Assembly: GCA_021787255.1 (NCBI GenBank) | Contig: JAJYMD010000357.1 | Span: 1-18,579, forward strand | Origin: Actinomycetes bacterium | Lineage (GTDB): Bacteria; Actinomycetota; Acidimicrobiia; Acidimicrobiales; RAAP-2 | Reading direction: 5' to 3' | DNA: 18,579 nt | Part shown: positions 7,707 through 15,948 of the stretch, piece after piece | Numbering within the stretch: the stretch's first letter is position 1 | How the letters are laid out: every line of letters starts with the position of its first letter | Notes under the pieces: generated by a model | Told to the model about the DNA's origin: nothing | The model's database searches: none | The model's input: the letters and a program-made list of their open reading frames with translations, nothing else | Position numbers and translations under genes: made by a program

Positions 7707-8780
7707 ATGGTGGCGCGGGTGATGGGCGGACGTTCGTACCTGTCGATCGGCGACGTCCTGAGCCTGCTCCGCGAGGAGTTCCCCGACGTCACGATCTCCA
7801 AGATCCGCTTCTTGGAGAGCCAGGGCCTCGTGGACCCAGAGCGGTCCCCGTCTGGGTACCGCAAGTTCTACGAGGACGACGTCGCCCGGCTCCGTTGGGT
7901 GCTCCGAAAGCAGCGCGACCAGTTCCTTCCTCTGAAGGTGATCCGCGACCGGCTCGCGGCGGCGGGCAACGGCGTGCCGCCCGACGACGAGCCGGTCCCG
8001 GACGGCGAGCCGGAGGGCCGGCGGTCGGAGGCAGACCCCGCTTCGGCGCCCGAGCCGGGGACGCGCGCAGAGGCCCACGCCGGGACCGATGCCGGCTCAC
8101 CGGTCGGCAACGGGTCGGCCGAGCCCGAGGCGCCGCGCGGCCCCCGGGCGCCCGCTGAGGCGCCGCCCGCGTCCGCGGTGCCGCCCGCGTCGCCGGTGCC
8201 ACCCGCTGAGGTGCCACCCGCGTCGCCGGTGCCACCCGCGTCGCCGGTGCCACCCGCTCAGGGGGTCGAGCGCGCCCGGGAGGCTGGCGAGCCGCAGCGA
8301 CTTCGCGCCGGCGCGCATGTCGCGGACGCGGCGCTCAGGGGATCGACCCCACCGGGCCCGCCCGGCGTCGCCGCCGACCTGCTCGGTCCTGCGGTGTCCG
8401 GGGTGAGCCTCACGCTCGAGGAGCTGTGCGCGGCGACCGGGCTCACCCCCGAGCTGGTCGCGTCGCTCGAGGCGCTCGGGCTCGTGTCGAAGATGCTCGT
8501 CGGGGGCGGGGGGTTCTACGACGAAGAGGCCCTCACCATCGGTAAGCTCGTGGTCGAGTTCGGCCGCTATGGCGTCGAGCCGCGGCACCTGCGGATGTAC
8601 CGGAACGCGGTCGACCGTGAGGTCGGCCTGGTCGAGCAGGTCATCATGCCCCTGCTGCGGCAGCGCAACCCCGAGGCGCGCCAGCGTGCCGTCGACGCGG
8701 CCGCCGACCTCGCGAGGCTGGGCCAGAGCATGCGGGCCTCGCTTTTCCGTACCCAGCTCCGGCGGCAGCTTGGCGGCTGA
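7707..8780 (+). CDS. ftsR: MerR-family regulator, FtsR type, with expanded linker
   Basis: This 357-residue DNA-binding regulator has an N-terminal MerR winged helix (about residues 10-87: LSIGDVLSLL, ISKIRFLESQGLV, SGYRKFYEDDVARL) and a C-terminal region (about 233-355: LTLEELCAATGL, VEFGRYGVEPRHLRMYR) characteristic of the Rv1828/FtsR group. FtsR activates ftsZ in Corynebacterium; the same role here is inferred. Relatives are near 250 residues, and the extra length is a Pro/Ala-rich linker (about 88-232) that includes a tandem repeat at residues 150-183. The gene starts 28 nt after the FHA stop with a good Shine-Dalgarno sequence, so the two are probably co-transcribed. Confidence 0.92.
   Translation: MVARVMGGRSYLSIGDVLSLLREEFPDVTISKIRFLESQGLVDPERSPSGYRKFYEDDVARLRWVLRKQRDQFLPLKVIRDRLAAAGNGVPPDDEPVPDGEPEGRRSEADPASAPEPGTRAEAHAGTDAGSPVGNGSAEPEAPRGPRAPAEAPPASAVPPASPVPPAEVPPASPVPPASPVPPAQGVERAREAGEPQRLRAGAHVADAALRGSTPPGPPGVAADLLGPAVSGVSLTLEELCAATGLTPELVASLEALGLVSKMLVGGGGFYDEEALTIGKLVVEFGRYGVEPRHLRMYRNAVDREVGLVEQVIMPLLRQRNPEARQRAVDAAADLARLGQSMRASLFRTQLRRQLGG
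8154..8255 (+). repeat. In-frame nested repeat, two 51-nt copies
   Basis: Two 51-nt copies (8154-8204 and 8205-8255) are each built of a 15-nt and two 18-nt units. They encode AExPP, ASxVPP and ASPVPP in the disordered linker of the FtsR-type regulator. All unit sizes are multiples of three. Confidence 0.9.
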
Positions 8781-8813
8781 GCCGCACGCCGCACACCGCT
8801 GCCGAGGCCACGC

Positions 8814-8819
8814 TACATT
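8814..8819 (+). promoter_or_regulatory. -10 box TACATT of bifunctional nuclease gene
   Basis: TACATT is followed by exactly 6 nt and then ATG 8826, predicting a leaderless transcript. No -35 element is evident. Confidence 0.55.
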
Positions 8820-8825
8820 GCTCTC

Positions 8826-9329
8826 ATGGTCGAAGTCCGCCTGAGGGCTGTCCGGGTCGACCTCCAGTCGAACACCCCGGTGCTCTTGCTCCAGGAGACC
8901 GAAGGGGAAGGGCGCACGCTGCCGATCTTCATCGGCACCCCGGAGGCCGCCGCGATCGCGTACGCGCTGCAGGGCGTCACGATGCCCCGGCCGATGACCC
9001 ATGACCTCATCCGGGACATCCTCTCGTCGCTCGATGTCTTGGTGGAGCGCGTCGTGATCACCGAGCTCCGTTCCTCCACCTACTTCGCCGAGCTCCAGCT
9101 GCGCCGTGGCGGCGAGCGATCGGTCGTGTCGAGCCGGCCCTCCGACGCGGTCGCGCTCGCCGTGCGCACGGGCAGCCCGCTGTACGTGGCCGACGACCTG
9201 ATGGACGCCGAGGGCATCCTGATCGCGATCGAGCCCTCCGACGACGAGGACGAGGAGAGCCCCGACGAGCTCGTCGGCCAGTTCCGCCAGTTCCTCGACT
9301 CCATCAAGCCCGAAGACTTCAGCAGCTGA
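8826..9329 (+). CDS. Bifunctional nuclease (BFN/DUF151) family protein
   Basis: The 167-residue protein matches the BFN/DUF151 family, whose plant member has been reported to cleave both DNA and RNA. The bacterial role is unclear. Family features seen are LRAVRVDL and PVLLLQETEG at the start, LPIFIGTPEAAAIAYALQG, RPMTHDLI, and RPSDAVALAVRTGSPLYVADDL. The last 35 residues are acidic (SDDEDEESPDEL), as is common in actinobacterial members. It corresponds to Rv1829 in the mycobacterial block. The gene appears to have its own promoter and is followed by a convergent oxidoreductase. Confidence 0.92.
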   Translation: MVEVRLRAVRVDLQSNTPVLLLQETEGEGRTLPIFIGTPEAAAIAYALQGVTMPRPMTHDLIRDILSSLDVLVERVVITELRSSTYFAELQLRRGGERSVVSSRPSDAVALAVRTGSPLYVADDLMDAEGILIAIEPSDDEDEESPDELVGQFRQFLDSIKPEDFSS

Positions 9330-9346
9330 TCCCCGGCTGATCCCCG
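9325..9346. repeat. Two direct copies of an 11-nt unit
   Basis: The unit gctgatccccg occurs at 9325-9335 and 9336-9346, spanning the end of the bifunctional nuclease gene. Confidence 0.7.
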
Positions 9347-9364
9347 GCACGCTGCGCGATCAGC
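9336..9364. terminator. Possible bidirectional hairpin between convergent genes
   Basis: GCTGATC (9336-9342) and GATCAGC (9358-9364) are perfect inverted copies around a 15-nt loop, between the stop of the bifunctional nuclease gene and the end of the oxidoreductase gene. The second arm contains the oxidoreductase stop codon. There is no T-tract. Confidence 0.35.
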
Positions 9365-10364
9365 GCGGAGGGTCCGTCGCTGCAGGGCGCACGAGCACGC
9401 GCCCTTGCACACGCGCGGCGAGGACGTCGTCGAGCGCGCCGCGCAGCTCGTCCAGACCGACTTCCCTCGAGACCATCGTGTCGACTGCCGAGCCGGGGAG
9501 GACTTCGGAGATCGTCGCCCAGATGCGCCGGCGCTCTTCGATCGGCGTCTTGACGGAGTCGACGCCGAGCAGTGCCACTCCGCGGACGATGAACGGGTAG
9601 ACGGTCGTCTCGAGCGAGCTCCCCGCCGTGAGGCCGCTTGCGGCGACCGCGCCCCCGTAGCCCAGTGCCCGCAGCACCGCTGCGAGCGTCTCGCCGCCCA
9701 CGCAGTCGACCGCGCCCGCCCAGCGCTCGTCGGACAGCACGCGTCCGCTGCCTGCGATGCCGTCGCGACCGATCACCTCGGACGCCCCCAGCGCGCGCAG
9801 GTAGTCGTGCGCGGCCTGCTTGCCGGTGCTGGCGACGACCTCGTAGCCCGCTGCGGCGAGCGCGGCGACCGCCATGCTGCCGACGCCTCCCGATGCTCCC
9901 GTGACGAGCACCCGGCCTTGACCGGGGTGCAGGCCGGCTCGCCGGAGCTTGTCCAACGAGAGCACCGCGGTGAACCCTGCAGTCCCGATCGTGGCCGCGC
10001 GTCGCGTGCTGAGGCCGTCCGGCAGCGTCACGACCCATGTGGCAGGCACGCGAGCCCTCGTCGCGAACCCGCCGTGCCGGGCGACCCCGAGGTCGTAGCC
10101 GTGGACGAGCACCGCGCTGCCCGCAGGCACGCTCTCGTCGTCGCTCTCGAGGACCCGCCCGGCGAGGTCGATGCCGGGCACCAGCGGCGACCTGCGGGCG
10201 ACCCGGTTGCCCGGGAGGGTCACCATGGCGTCTTTGTAGTTGACCGCCGACCACTCGACCTCCACGAGCACGTCGCCATCGGGGAGCTCGTCGTCGTCCA
10301 GCTGCTCGACACCGGCGAGGACCGCGTCGTCGGCGCGGGTGGCCAGGAAGGCACGCCAGGGCAC
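9360..10364 (-). CDS. AcuI/YhdH-type NADPH-dependent oxidoreductase
   Basis: The 334-residue protein is a zinc-independent medium-chain dehydrogenase/reductase of the AcuI/YhdH group. Characterised AcuI members reduce acryloyl-CoA to propionyl-CoA with NADPH; others are annotated quinone oxidoreductases. Seen here are VEWSAVNYKDAMVTL, VPGIDLAGRV, the Rossmann motif GASGGVGSM (around residues 156-164) and SVKTPIEERRRIW near the C-terminus, all characteristic of the group. The start is GTG 10364 (protein VPWRAFLATR), chosen because the -10 box at 10372-10377 predicts transcription from 10365. An in-frame GTG at 10373 overlaps that box. The gene faces away from the adjacent membrane-protein gene. 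Substrate is unknown. Confidence 0.88.
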   Translation of the reverse strand: MPWRAFLATRADDAVLAGVEQLDDDELPDGDVLVEVEWSAVNYKDAMVTLPGNRVARRSPLVPGIDLAGRVLESDDESVPAGSAVLVHGYDLGVARHGGFATRARVPATWVVTLPDGLSTRRAATIGTAGFTAVLSLDKLRRAGLHPGQGRVLVTGASGGVGSMAVAALAAAGYEVVASTGKQAAHDYLRALGASEVIGRDGIAGSGRVLSDERWAGAVDCVGGETLAAVLRALGYGGAVAASGLTAGSSLETTVYPFIVRGVALLGVDSVKTPIEERRRIWATISEVLPGSAVDTMVSREVGLDELRGALDDVLAARVQGRVLVRPAATDPPR

Positions 10365-10371
10365 GGGGCAC

Positions 10372-10377
10372 ACTGTA
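10372..10377 (-). promoter_or_regulatory. -10 box TACAGT of oxidoreductase gene
   Basis: On the minus strand TACAGT ends 7 nt before GTG 10364. Its -35 region would overlap that of the divergent promoter at 10404-10409. Confidence 0.5.
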
Positions 10378-10403
10378 GGGGCCTGCGCGTTCGGGGCAGC
10401 GGG

Positions 10404-10409
10404 TAACGT
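10404..10409 (+). promoter_or_regulatory. -10 box TAACGT of membrane protein gene
   Basis: TAACGT predicts a start near 10416, three bases before GTG 10419, so the transcript would be nearly leaderless. Confidence 0.4.
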
Positions 10410-10418
10410 TGCTCCCCA

Positions 10419-11933
10419 GTGGGCACGTCCTCGGTGGACAGGTCCTCGACGGGCGGGTCCCCGGTGGATCGGTCCTCGACGGGCACGCGCGCCGTGAAGG
10501 CACGGCCCGATACCCGCTTCCGCGCGCCGAGCTGGGCGAGCGTTGCCCCGGTCGCCTGGAGCGCACGCACCGCCGAGCGCGCGTTGGGCTGGGCGCGGCG
10601 CACCTCGAGCACGCTCATGACCGCGTGGAGCCCTGAGGGTGGCGACGCGGTGCTGTACGGCCTGGCAGCCCTGTTCGCGATGCTGACCGGGATCTTCGCG
10701 GGGCTTCCCGGCTACCGCGTCTGGGCGTGGTTCGCGATCGGTCCGTACGCAGGAGGCGCGCTCGCCTCCGCCTACCTCGGGCGGCGCCGGAGCAAGCGGG
10801 GCGCGACCGGCGAGCGCGGCTCCCACTGGGGGCCGGCTCGGGTGTGGATCCTGCTGTTCCTGCTGGTGGGCACCGCGCTCGCGCCGCTCGCAGCGGAGGT
10901 CTCGCTGCGCAACGACGGCCCGACGCTCTCCCACGTCCAACCCGAGGTCCCGGTGATCGCCCAGGCGGGAGAGCTGCTCGCCCACGGCAAGGACGTGTAC
11001 CAGGCCACCGTGCGCGACGGCGTGGTGCACGAGGCAGTGCGAGGCGAGCCGAGCTTCGAGTCGTTCTTCCCCTACCTCCCGCTCATGGCGGTGTTCGGGC
11101 TGCCGAAGATCGGCAAAGGCCCGGTGCGGGTGACCGACACCCGCGTGCTCTTCAGCATCGTCACGCTCCTCGTGGTGGGAGCCGCGTTGCTGCTCCTGCG
11201 CGCCCCGAGGGATCGCAAGATCCGGGTCCTGCAGTTCCTGACCGTCCTGCCGACCGCGGCCCTCCCGCTCGCGACCGGTGGCGACGACATGCCGATCGTC
11301 GCGTTCTTGCTGCTTGCGATCGTCCTCGCGCAGCGTCGCGAGCCGGGCTGGAGCGGCGTCGTGCTCGGCGTCGTCTCTGCGATGAAGTTCACTGCGTGGC
11401 CGCTGGCCGCGCTCGCGCTGTTCTGCGCGCGCGACCGCTCCGGGAGCCGTGCGCCCGGGCGGATGCTGCTCGGGATCTCGGCCGTCGCCGGCCCGGTCGT
11501 CGTGCCGTTCGCGATCTGGAACGCGCGCGCGTTCGTCGACAACGTGATCCTGTTCCCGCTCGGCCTTTCCGGGGTCGCCTCGCCGGCGGCGAGCAACCTC
11601 CCCGGGCACGTGCTCGTCACCGAGCTCCCGGCGCTGCACGCCGCCGTTCCGCTCGTCGTGGCCGCGATCGGCGGCACGCTGCTCGTGCGCAGGCTGTGGC
11701 GGCGCCCGCCGGTCACCACGGCCGAGGTCGTGACGCTCGCCGGCTGGGCGATGCTCGTGGCCATCCTGTTCGCTCCCGCCACGCGCGTTGGCTACCTGCT
11801 CTACCCGGTCGACTTCTTCGCCTGGGCGGCGATGCTCTCCTCTGCCGAGCCCGTGGAGGCAGGCGAGCCCGAGGCGGCGGTGGAGGCGGCCCCGGGGGTG
11901 CTCGTGTCTCAGGTCGCGTCGGGAAGTTCGTAG
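10419..11933 (+). CDS. Multi-spanning membrane protein, possibly a GT87/DUF2029-like glycosyltransferase
   Basis: The protein has 504 residues from GTG 10419. The first 75 are polar and basic and include a 30-nt repeat; hydrophobic spans then begin (about 77-95, 97-118, 143-162) and continue to about residue 470, with roughly nine to eleven in total. A loop after the third span (NDGPTLSHVQPEV, GKDVYQA, FFPYLPLM) resembles the acidic residue and Tyr-Pro-rich loop of GT-C polyprenyl-phosphate-sugar transferases of the GT87/DUF2029 type, but the match is by eye and weak. A later start at ATG 10617 (residue 67) would give a protein that begins near the first span. The frame-preserving repeat and the -10 box favour 10419. 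The last 25 nt overlap the convergent gene. Confidence 0.65.
   Translation: MGTSSVDRSSTGGSPVDRSSTGTRAVKARPDTRFRAPSWASVAPVAWSARTAERALGWARRTSSTLMTAWSPEGGDAVLYGLAALFAMLTGIFAGLPGYRVWAWFAIGPYAGGALASAYLGRRRSKRGATGERGSHWGPARVWILLFLLVGTALAPLAAEVSLRNDGPTLSHVQPEVPVIAQAGELLAHGKDVYQATVRDGVVHEAVRGEPSFESFFPYLPLMAVFGLPKIGKGPVRVTDTRVLFSIVTLLVVGAALLLLRAPRDRKIRVLQFLTVLPTAALPLATGGDDMPIVAFLLLAIVLAQRREPGWSGVVLGVVSAMKFTAWPLAALALFCARDRSGSRAPGRMLLGISAVAGPVVVPFAIWNARAFVDNVILFPLGLSGVASPAASNLPGHVLVTELPALHAAVPLVVAAIGGTLLVRRLWRRPPVTTAEVVTLAGWAMLVAILFAPATRVGYLLYPVDFFAWAAMLSSAEPVEAGEPEAAVEAAPGVLVSQVASGSS
10428..10487 (+). repeat. In-frame 30-nt tandem duplication
   Basis: Two 30-nt units (10428-10457, 10458-10487) differ at a few bases and encode SSVDRSSTGG and SPVDRSSTGT in the N-terminal tail of the membrane protein. 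Each contains two related 15-nt halves. Confidence 0.8.
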
Positions 11934-12541
11934 AGGTCGACGCTGAACCGGGTCGCGTCCTTGGACGCGGGCCGGTGGCCGAAGGTCGTCGGGAAGACCA
12001 CGACGCCGGCCTCCCAGAACCATCCGTCGCTGCTCGCGCGCTGCGCGAGCAGCTCGATGGCCTCCCGGTCCCCGTGGGCGGGACCTACGCTCACGGGCGA
12101 CCATCGGTGCGCGCGCAGCTCGGTGCGGAAGAAGGCCACGACTTGGGCCTGCGATGCGGCGAGCCGGAACGACATCGTGCCGTTGTACTGTGTCGTCCCG
12201 CTCCACGGCGAGTCGGACACCACGCGAGCGCCCCTGGGGAGCACGAGGGCGTCGAGGACGTCCGCCGGAGGTGTCCCGAGGATCTCGATCGGGCGGAGCG
12301 TGGCGGCGGACGGCTCGGCCACGAGGCCGGTTCCCGTGACCGCCGCAGGTCGCGGAGGCCTCGGGGTCGGGTTGTTGGTGAGCGCGGCGCCGATCCCGAA
12401 GACGAGGACGACGAGGAGCGCGAGCCCCACGACGACCATCGCGGGACGGACGCTCGGCCCCTGCGTGCGCCGGGCCGGGAGCTCGCCGGGGCCCGCCGTC
12501 TCGGGCCCCGGGGCCGCCCGAGGGACGTGCCACGCGCTCAC
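11909..12541 (-). CDS. Single-pass membrane-anchored protein of unknown function
   Basis: I do not recognise this 210-residue protein. A short Pro-rich cytoplasmic tail (residues 1-34) precedes one hydrophobic segment (about 35-54, MVVVGLALLVVLVFGIG), and the remaining 155 residues would be outside the membrane. The outer part contains PRGARVVSDSPWSGTTQYNG, a stretch with RLAASQAQVVAFFRTEL and a C-terminal GWFWEAGVVVFPTTF, suggesting a small alpha/beta domain. The start is GTG 12541, which overlaps the thiD stop as GTGA, so the two genes are very likely co-translated. There is no lipobox and no cleavable signal peptide. The 3' end overlaps the convergent membrane-protein gene by 25 nt. A link to thiamin metabolism is suggested only by position. 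Confidence 0.75.
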   Translation of the reverse strand: MSAWHVPRAAPGPETAGPGELPARRTQGPSVRPAMVVVGLALLVVLVFGIGAALTNNPTPRPPRPAAVTGTGLVAEPSAATLRPIEILGTPPADVLDALVLPRGARVVSDSPWSGTTQYNGTMSFRLAASQAQVVAFFRTELRAHRWSPVSVGPAHGDREAIELLAQRASSDGWFWEAGVVVFPTTFGHRPASKDATRFSVDLYELPDAT

Positions 12542-13344
12542 GGGCCCCAGCCGAAGTGGTCGATCGGGCCGTGGCCGCTTCCCAGCCTCCAGGAGGCCGC
12601 GCCCTCGAGCGCGGCGTGCACGTAGGACTTGGCGCGCTCGACCGCCCGAGCCGGGGTCGCCCCGAGAGCGAGCTGCGCGGCGACGGCCGCCGAGAGCGAG
12701 CAACCGGTCCCGTGGTCGTTCACAGTGTCGACGCGTCCGGCTTCCAAGACGGCGGTGCCCTCCGTCCCGACGACCACGTCGGGGGAGGGACCGTGCTCGA
12801 GGTGCCCGCCTTTCAGGACGACCGTTCGGGGTCCGAGCTTGCGGAGCTCCACGGCCAGCTCGATCATCGCCTCCACGCTGCGCAGCTCGCGCACGTCGAC
12901 ACCCATGAGCAACGCGCCCTCCCGCAGGTTCGGCGTCACGACGAGCGCGTGGGGGAAGAGGAGCTCGCGGTACGCATGGATGCCGCCTTCGTCCATGAGC
13001 GAGTGGCCGCTCGTCGAGACGAGCACCGGGTCCACGACGAGGTTCGGGAGCGCGCCGCGCGCCGCCAGGTCCGCGACGGCCTTCACGATCTCGGGGTTGG
13101 CGAGCATGCCCGTCTTCACAGCTGCGGGCTGCAGGTCTTCCAGCACCGCGTGGACTTGCGCGAGCACCATGTCGGGGTCGATGCTCAGGACCCGCAGCAC
13201 CCCGGCGGTGTGCTGGGCGGTCACGGCGGTGACGGCGCAGGTCCCGTAGACGCCGAGAGCCGCGAAGGTCTTGAGGTCGGCCTGGATCCCGGCCCCGCCG
13301 CCCGAGTCCGAGCCCGCGATGGTCAGGGCGACCTTCGGGGTCAT
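12538..13344 (-). CDS. thiD: Hydroxymethylpyrimidine/phosphomethylpyrimidine kinase
   Basis: ThiD phosphorylates 4-amino-5-hydroxymethyl-2-methylpyrimidine twice to give HMP pyrophosphate, the pyrimidine half of thiamin. The 268-residue protein has a normal length and shows the ribokinase-fold signatures: [21 protein letters not shown] (residues 7 onward), the TAVTAQ segment, [29 protein letters not shown] and the ATP/anion-hole motif [12 protein letters not shown] with Cys215. The ATG at 13344 is supported by the -10 box at 13352-13357, spaced for a leaderless transcript. It lies divergent to thiG across a repeat array and is coupled to the downstream membrane-anchored gene. No TPP riboswitch is visible upstream. 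Confidence 0.96.
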   Translation of the reverse strand: MTPKVALTIAGSDSGGGAGIQADLKTFAALGVYGTCAVTAVTAQHTAGVLRVLSIDPDMVLAQVHAVLEDLQPAAVKTGMLANPEIVKAVADLAARGALPNLVVDPVLVSTSGHSLMDEGGIHAYRELLFPHALVVTPNLREGALLMGVDVRELRSVEAMIELAVELRKLGPRTVVLKGGHLEHGPSPDVVVGTEGTAVLEAGRVDTVNDHGTGCSLSAAVAAQLALGATPARAVERAKSYVHAALEGAASWRLGSGHGPIDHFGWGP

Positions 13345-13351
13345 CGCCTCG

Positions 13352-13357
13352 ACGCTA
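13352..13357 (-). promoter_or_regulatory. -10 box TAGCGT of thiD
   Basis: Read on the minus strand, TAGCGT is followed by 7 nt and then ATG 13344, predicting a leaderless thiD transcript. Confidence 0.5.
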
Positions 13358-13363
13358 CCGTCT

Positions 13364-13434
13364 GGTCGCGGAGCTCCCGTGCGGTCGCGGAGCTCCCGTG
13401 CGGTCGCGGAGCTCCCGTGCGGTCGCGGAGCTCC
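13364..13434. repeat. 19-nt tandem array between divergent thiD and thiG
   Basis: Three full 19-nt units (13364, 13383, 13402) and a 14-nt partial one (13421-13434), consensus ggtcgcggagctcccgtgc, fill most of the space between the two promoters. Each unit carries the palindrome GGAGCTCC. The units are near-identical and there are no spacers. Confidence 0.92.
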
Positions 13435-13449
13435 GACGTCGACGCCAGG

Positions 13450-14288
<839 letters not shown>

Positions 14289-14289
<1 letters not shown>

Positions 14290-14315
14290 GGTTCTCCGAG
14301 GTTCGCTCTCGAGGC
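14289..14315. repeat. Copy A of an element flanking the iron permease gene
   Basis: Begins with AGGTTCTCCGA and continues to GCTCTCGAGG. The 11-base core is identical to copy B at 15198-15224, and the right-hand part is similar. It lies in the 60-nt gap between the convergent thiG and permease genes. Confidence 0.6.
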
Positions 14316-14349
14316 TTGCCGAGGGCTTGTCCGAGCCGGTCGCCGGGGC

Positions 14350-15189
14350 CTACGCGTGCACCTCTCCAGCCGCCGGTCGCCGGCTCGCCCGGTGCCGGCC
14401 TCGGAGGAACGCGCCAACCGCAACGAGGAGGTAGACGACGTAGACGGACAGCTGGATCGCGGTCGGGCGGTCTGCGTAGCCGAAGAAGGTGTGGAACACG
14501 TCGCCGAGCGAGCTGGACTCGGAGAGCGCGCTCGTCGTGTTCCACAGATGCGGGCCGAGGACCGGGAGCCAGCCGAGCTGCTGGAGGTTCTCGACCGCGT
14601 CGGCGAGGATGCCGGCGGCGAAGACCATCAACAGTGCGCCCACGACGGTGAAGAAGCGCCCGACGTCGATCTTCGTGCCGAGCCGGTACATCGCGAACGC
14701 GATCCCGAGCGCGAGCGCGAGCCCGCCCGCACCGCCGGCGATGACCCCCTTGCCGTGGGAGGCGAAGACGATCGCGAGCGTGAAGACGACCGTCTCCAAG
14801 CCTTCGCGCCCCACGGCCTGGAACGCGAGGATCCCGAGGCCCCACCGTGCGCCTCCGTCGAGGGCCTCCTCGGCCTTGGCGCGCAACCCCGAGGACAAGC
14901 TGCGAGCGTGGCGCTGCATCCAGAAGGTCATGTAGGTCAGCACCGTGGCAGCGACCAGGTACGTCGCAGTCTCGAAGATCGTCTGGACGCGCGAGCCCGC
15001 GTACGTCTCGAGCAGCAGATAGGCCGCGACCCCGCCGCCGAGCACCGTCACCACGGCGAGGCCCACCCCCAACAGGACGTCGCGGAAGTGACGGCGCTGT
15101 CCGATCCGGTCCAAGTAGGCGAGGAGGATCGACACGATCATGGACGCCTCGACGCCCTCTCGAAGGAAGATCACGAAGGTCGCGAGCAT
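14350..15189 (-). CDS. FTR1-family iron permease
   Basis: The 279-residue membrane protein belongs to the FTR1/EfeU family of iron permeases. It has the two diagnostic REGxE motifs in membrane helices: Arg10-Glu-Gly-Val-Glu14 in FLREGVEASMIV and Arg128-Glu-Gly-Leu-Glu132 in GREGLETVVF. About seven hydrophobic spans are visible, the first beginning at residue 3, which supports ATG 15189. Bacterial EfeU usually works with EfeO and EfeB; neither is in the window, so this is a stand-alone permease here. A DtxR/IdeR-like half-site lies just upstream of the start. Related sequence elements flank the gene on both sides. Confidence 0.94.
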   Translation of the reverse strand: MLATFVIFLREGVEASMIVSILLAYLDRIGQRRHFRDVLLGVGLAVVTVLGGGVAAYLLLETYAGSRVQTIFETATYLVAATVLTYMTFWMQRHARSLSSGLRAKAEEALDGGARWGLGILAFQAVGREGLETVVFTLAIVFASHGKGVIAGGAGGLALALGIAFAMYRLGTKIDVGRFFTVVGALLMVFAAGILADAVENLQQLGWLPVLGPHLWNTTSALSESSSLGDVFHTFFGYADRPTAIQLSVYVVYLLVAVGAFLRGRHRASRRPAAGEVHA

Positions 15190-15195
15190 TGGTGC

Positions 15196-15214
15196 TTAGG
15201 TTCTCCGAACGTGC
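15196..15214 (-). promoter_or_regulatory. Possible DtxR/IdeR-type iron box before the permease gene
   Basis: TTAGGTT at 15196-15202 equals one arm of the known IdeR/DtxR consensus. The other arm (AACGTGC) matches poorly. On the minus strand the good arm reads AACCTAA and lies within the expected -10 region, 7 to 13 nt upstream of ATG 15189. The fit with an iron gene makes it plausible but unproven. Confidence 0.3.
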
Positions 15215-15224
15215 TCTAGAAGGA
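15198..15224. repeat. Copy B of the element flanking the iron permease gene
   Basis: Shares AGGTTCTCCGA exactly with 14289-14299, then GCTCTAGAAGG where copy A has GCTCTCGAGG. It overlaps the candidate iron box. Confidence 0.6.
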
Positions 15225-15330
15225 AACCCTCTACAGAGCATACGGCGGACGTCGGCCTCGCGCCGGCACCGTGCGACCCGTGGGATCGCGGATCGCTCGG
15301 CCCGAACTACGTCGGTGTGACTTCATCGGC

Positions 15331-15336
15331 TACGAT
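15331..15336 (+). promoter_or_regulatory. -10 box TACGAT of second merR gene
   Basis: TACGAT would start transcription near 15343, giving a leader of about 22 nt that carries the AGGAGG Shine-Dalgarno sequence at 15355-15360, 4 nt before ATG 15365. The 15190-15364 gap holds only this promoter and the permease upstream region. Confidence 0.45.
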
Positions 15337-15364
15337 CACCGGCGGAACGATCGCAGGAGGGCTG

Positions 15365-15919
<555 letters not shown>

Positions 15920-15948
15920 GCCGCATCCGCAGGCGAGGGGCGAGCGGT

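Noticed and set aside
10365..12533. Upstream extension of the oxidoreductase frame to more than 1000 codons
   Set aside because: The extension lies opposite the membrane-protein gene, has low-complexity shadow composition, and the family begins at VPWRAFL; the -10 box also supports 10364.
13364..13434. CRISPR-like array
   Set aside because: The 19-nt units are directly adjacent without spacers and there are no cas genes.
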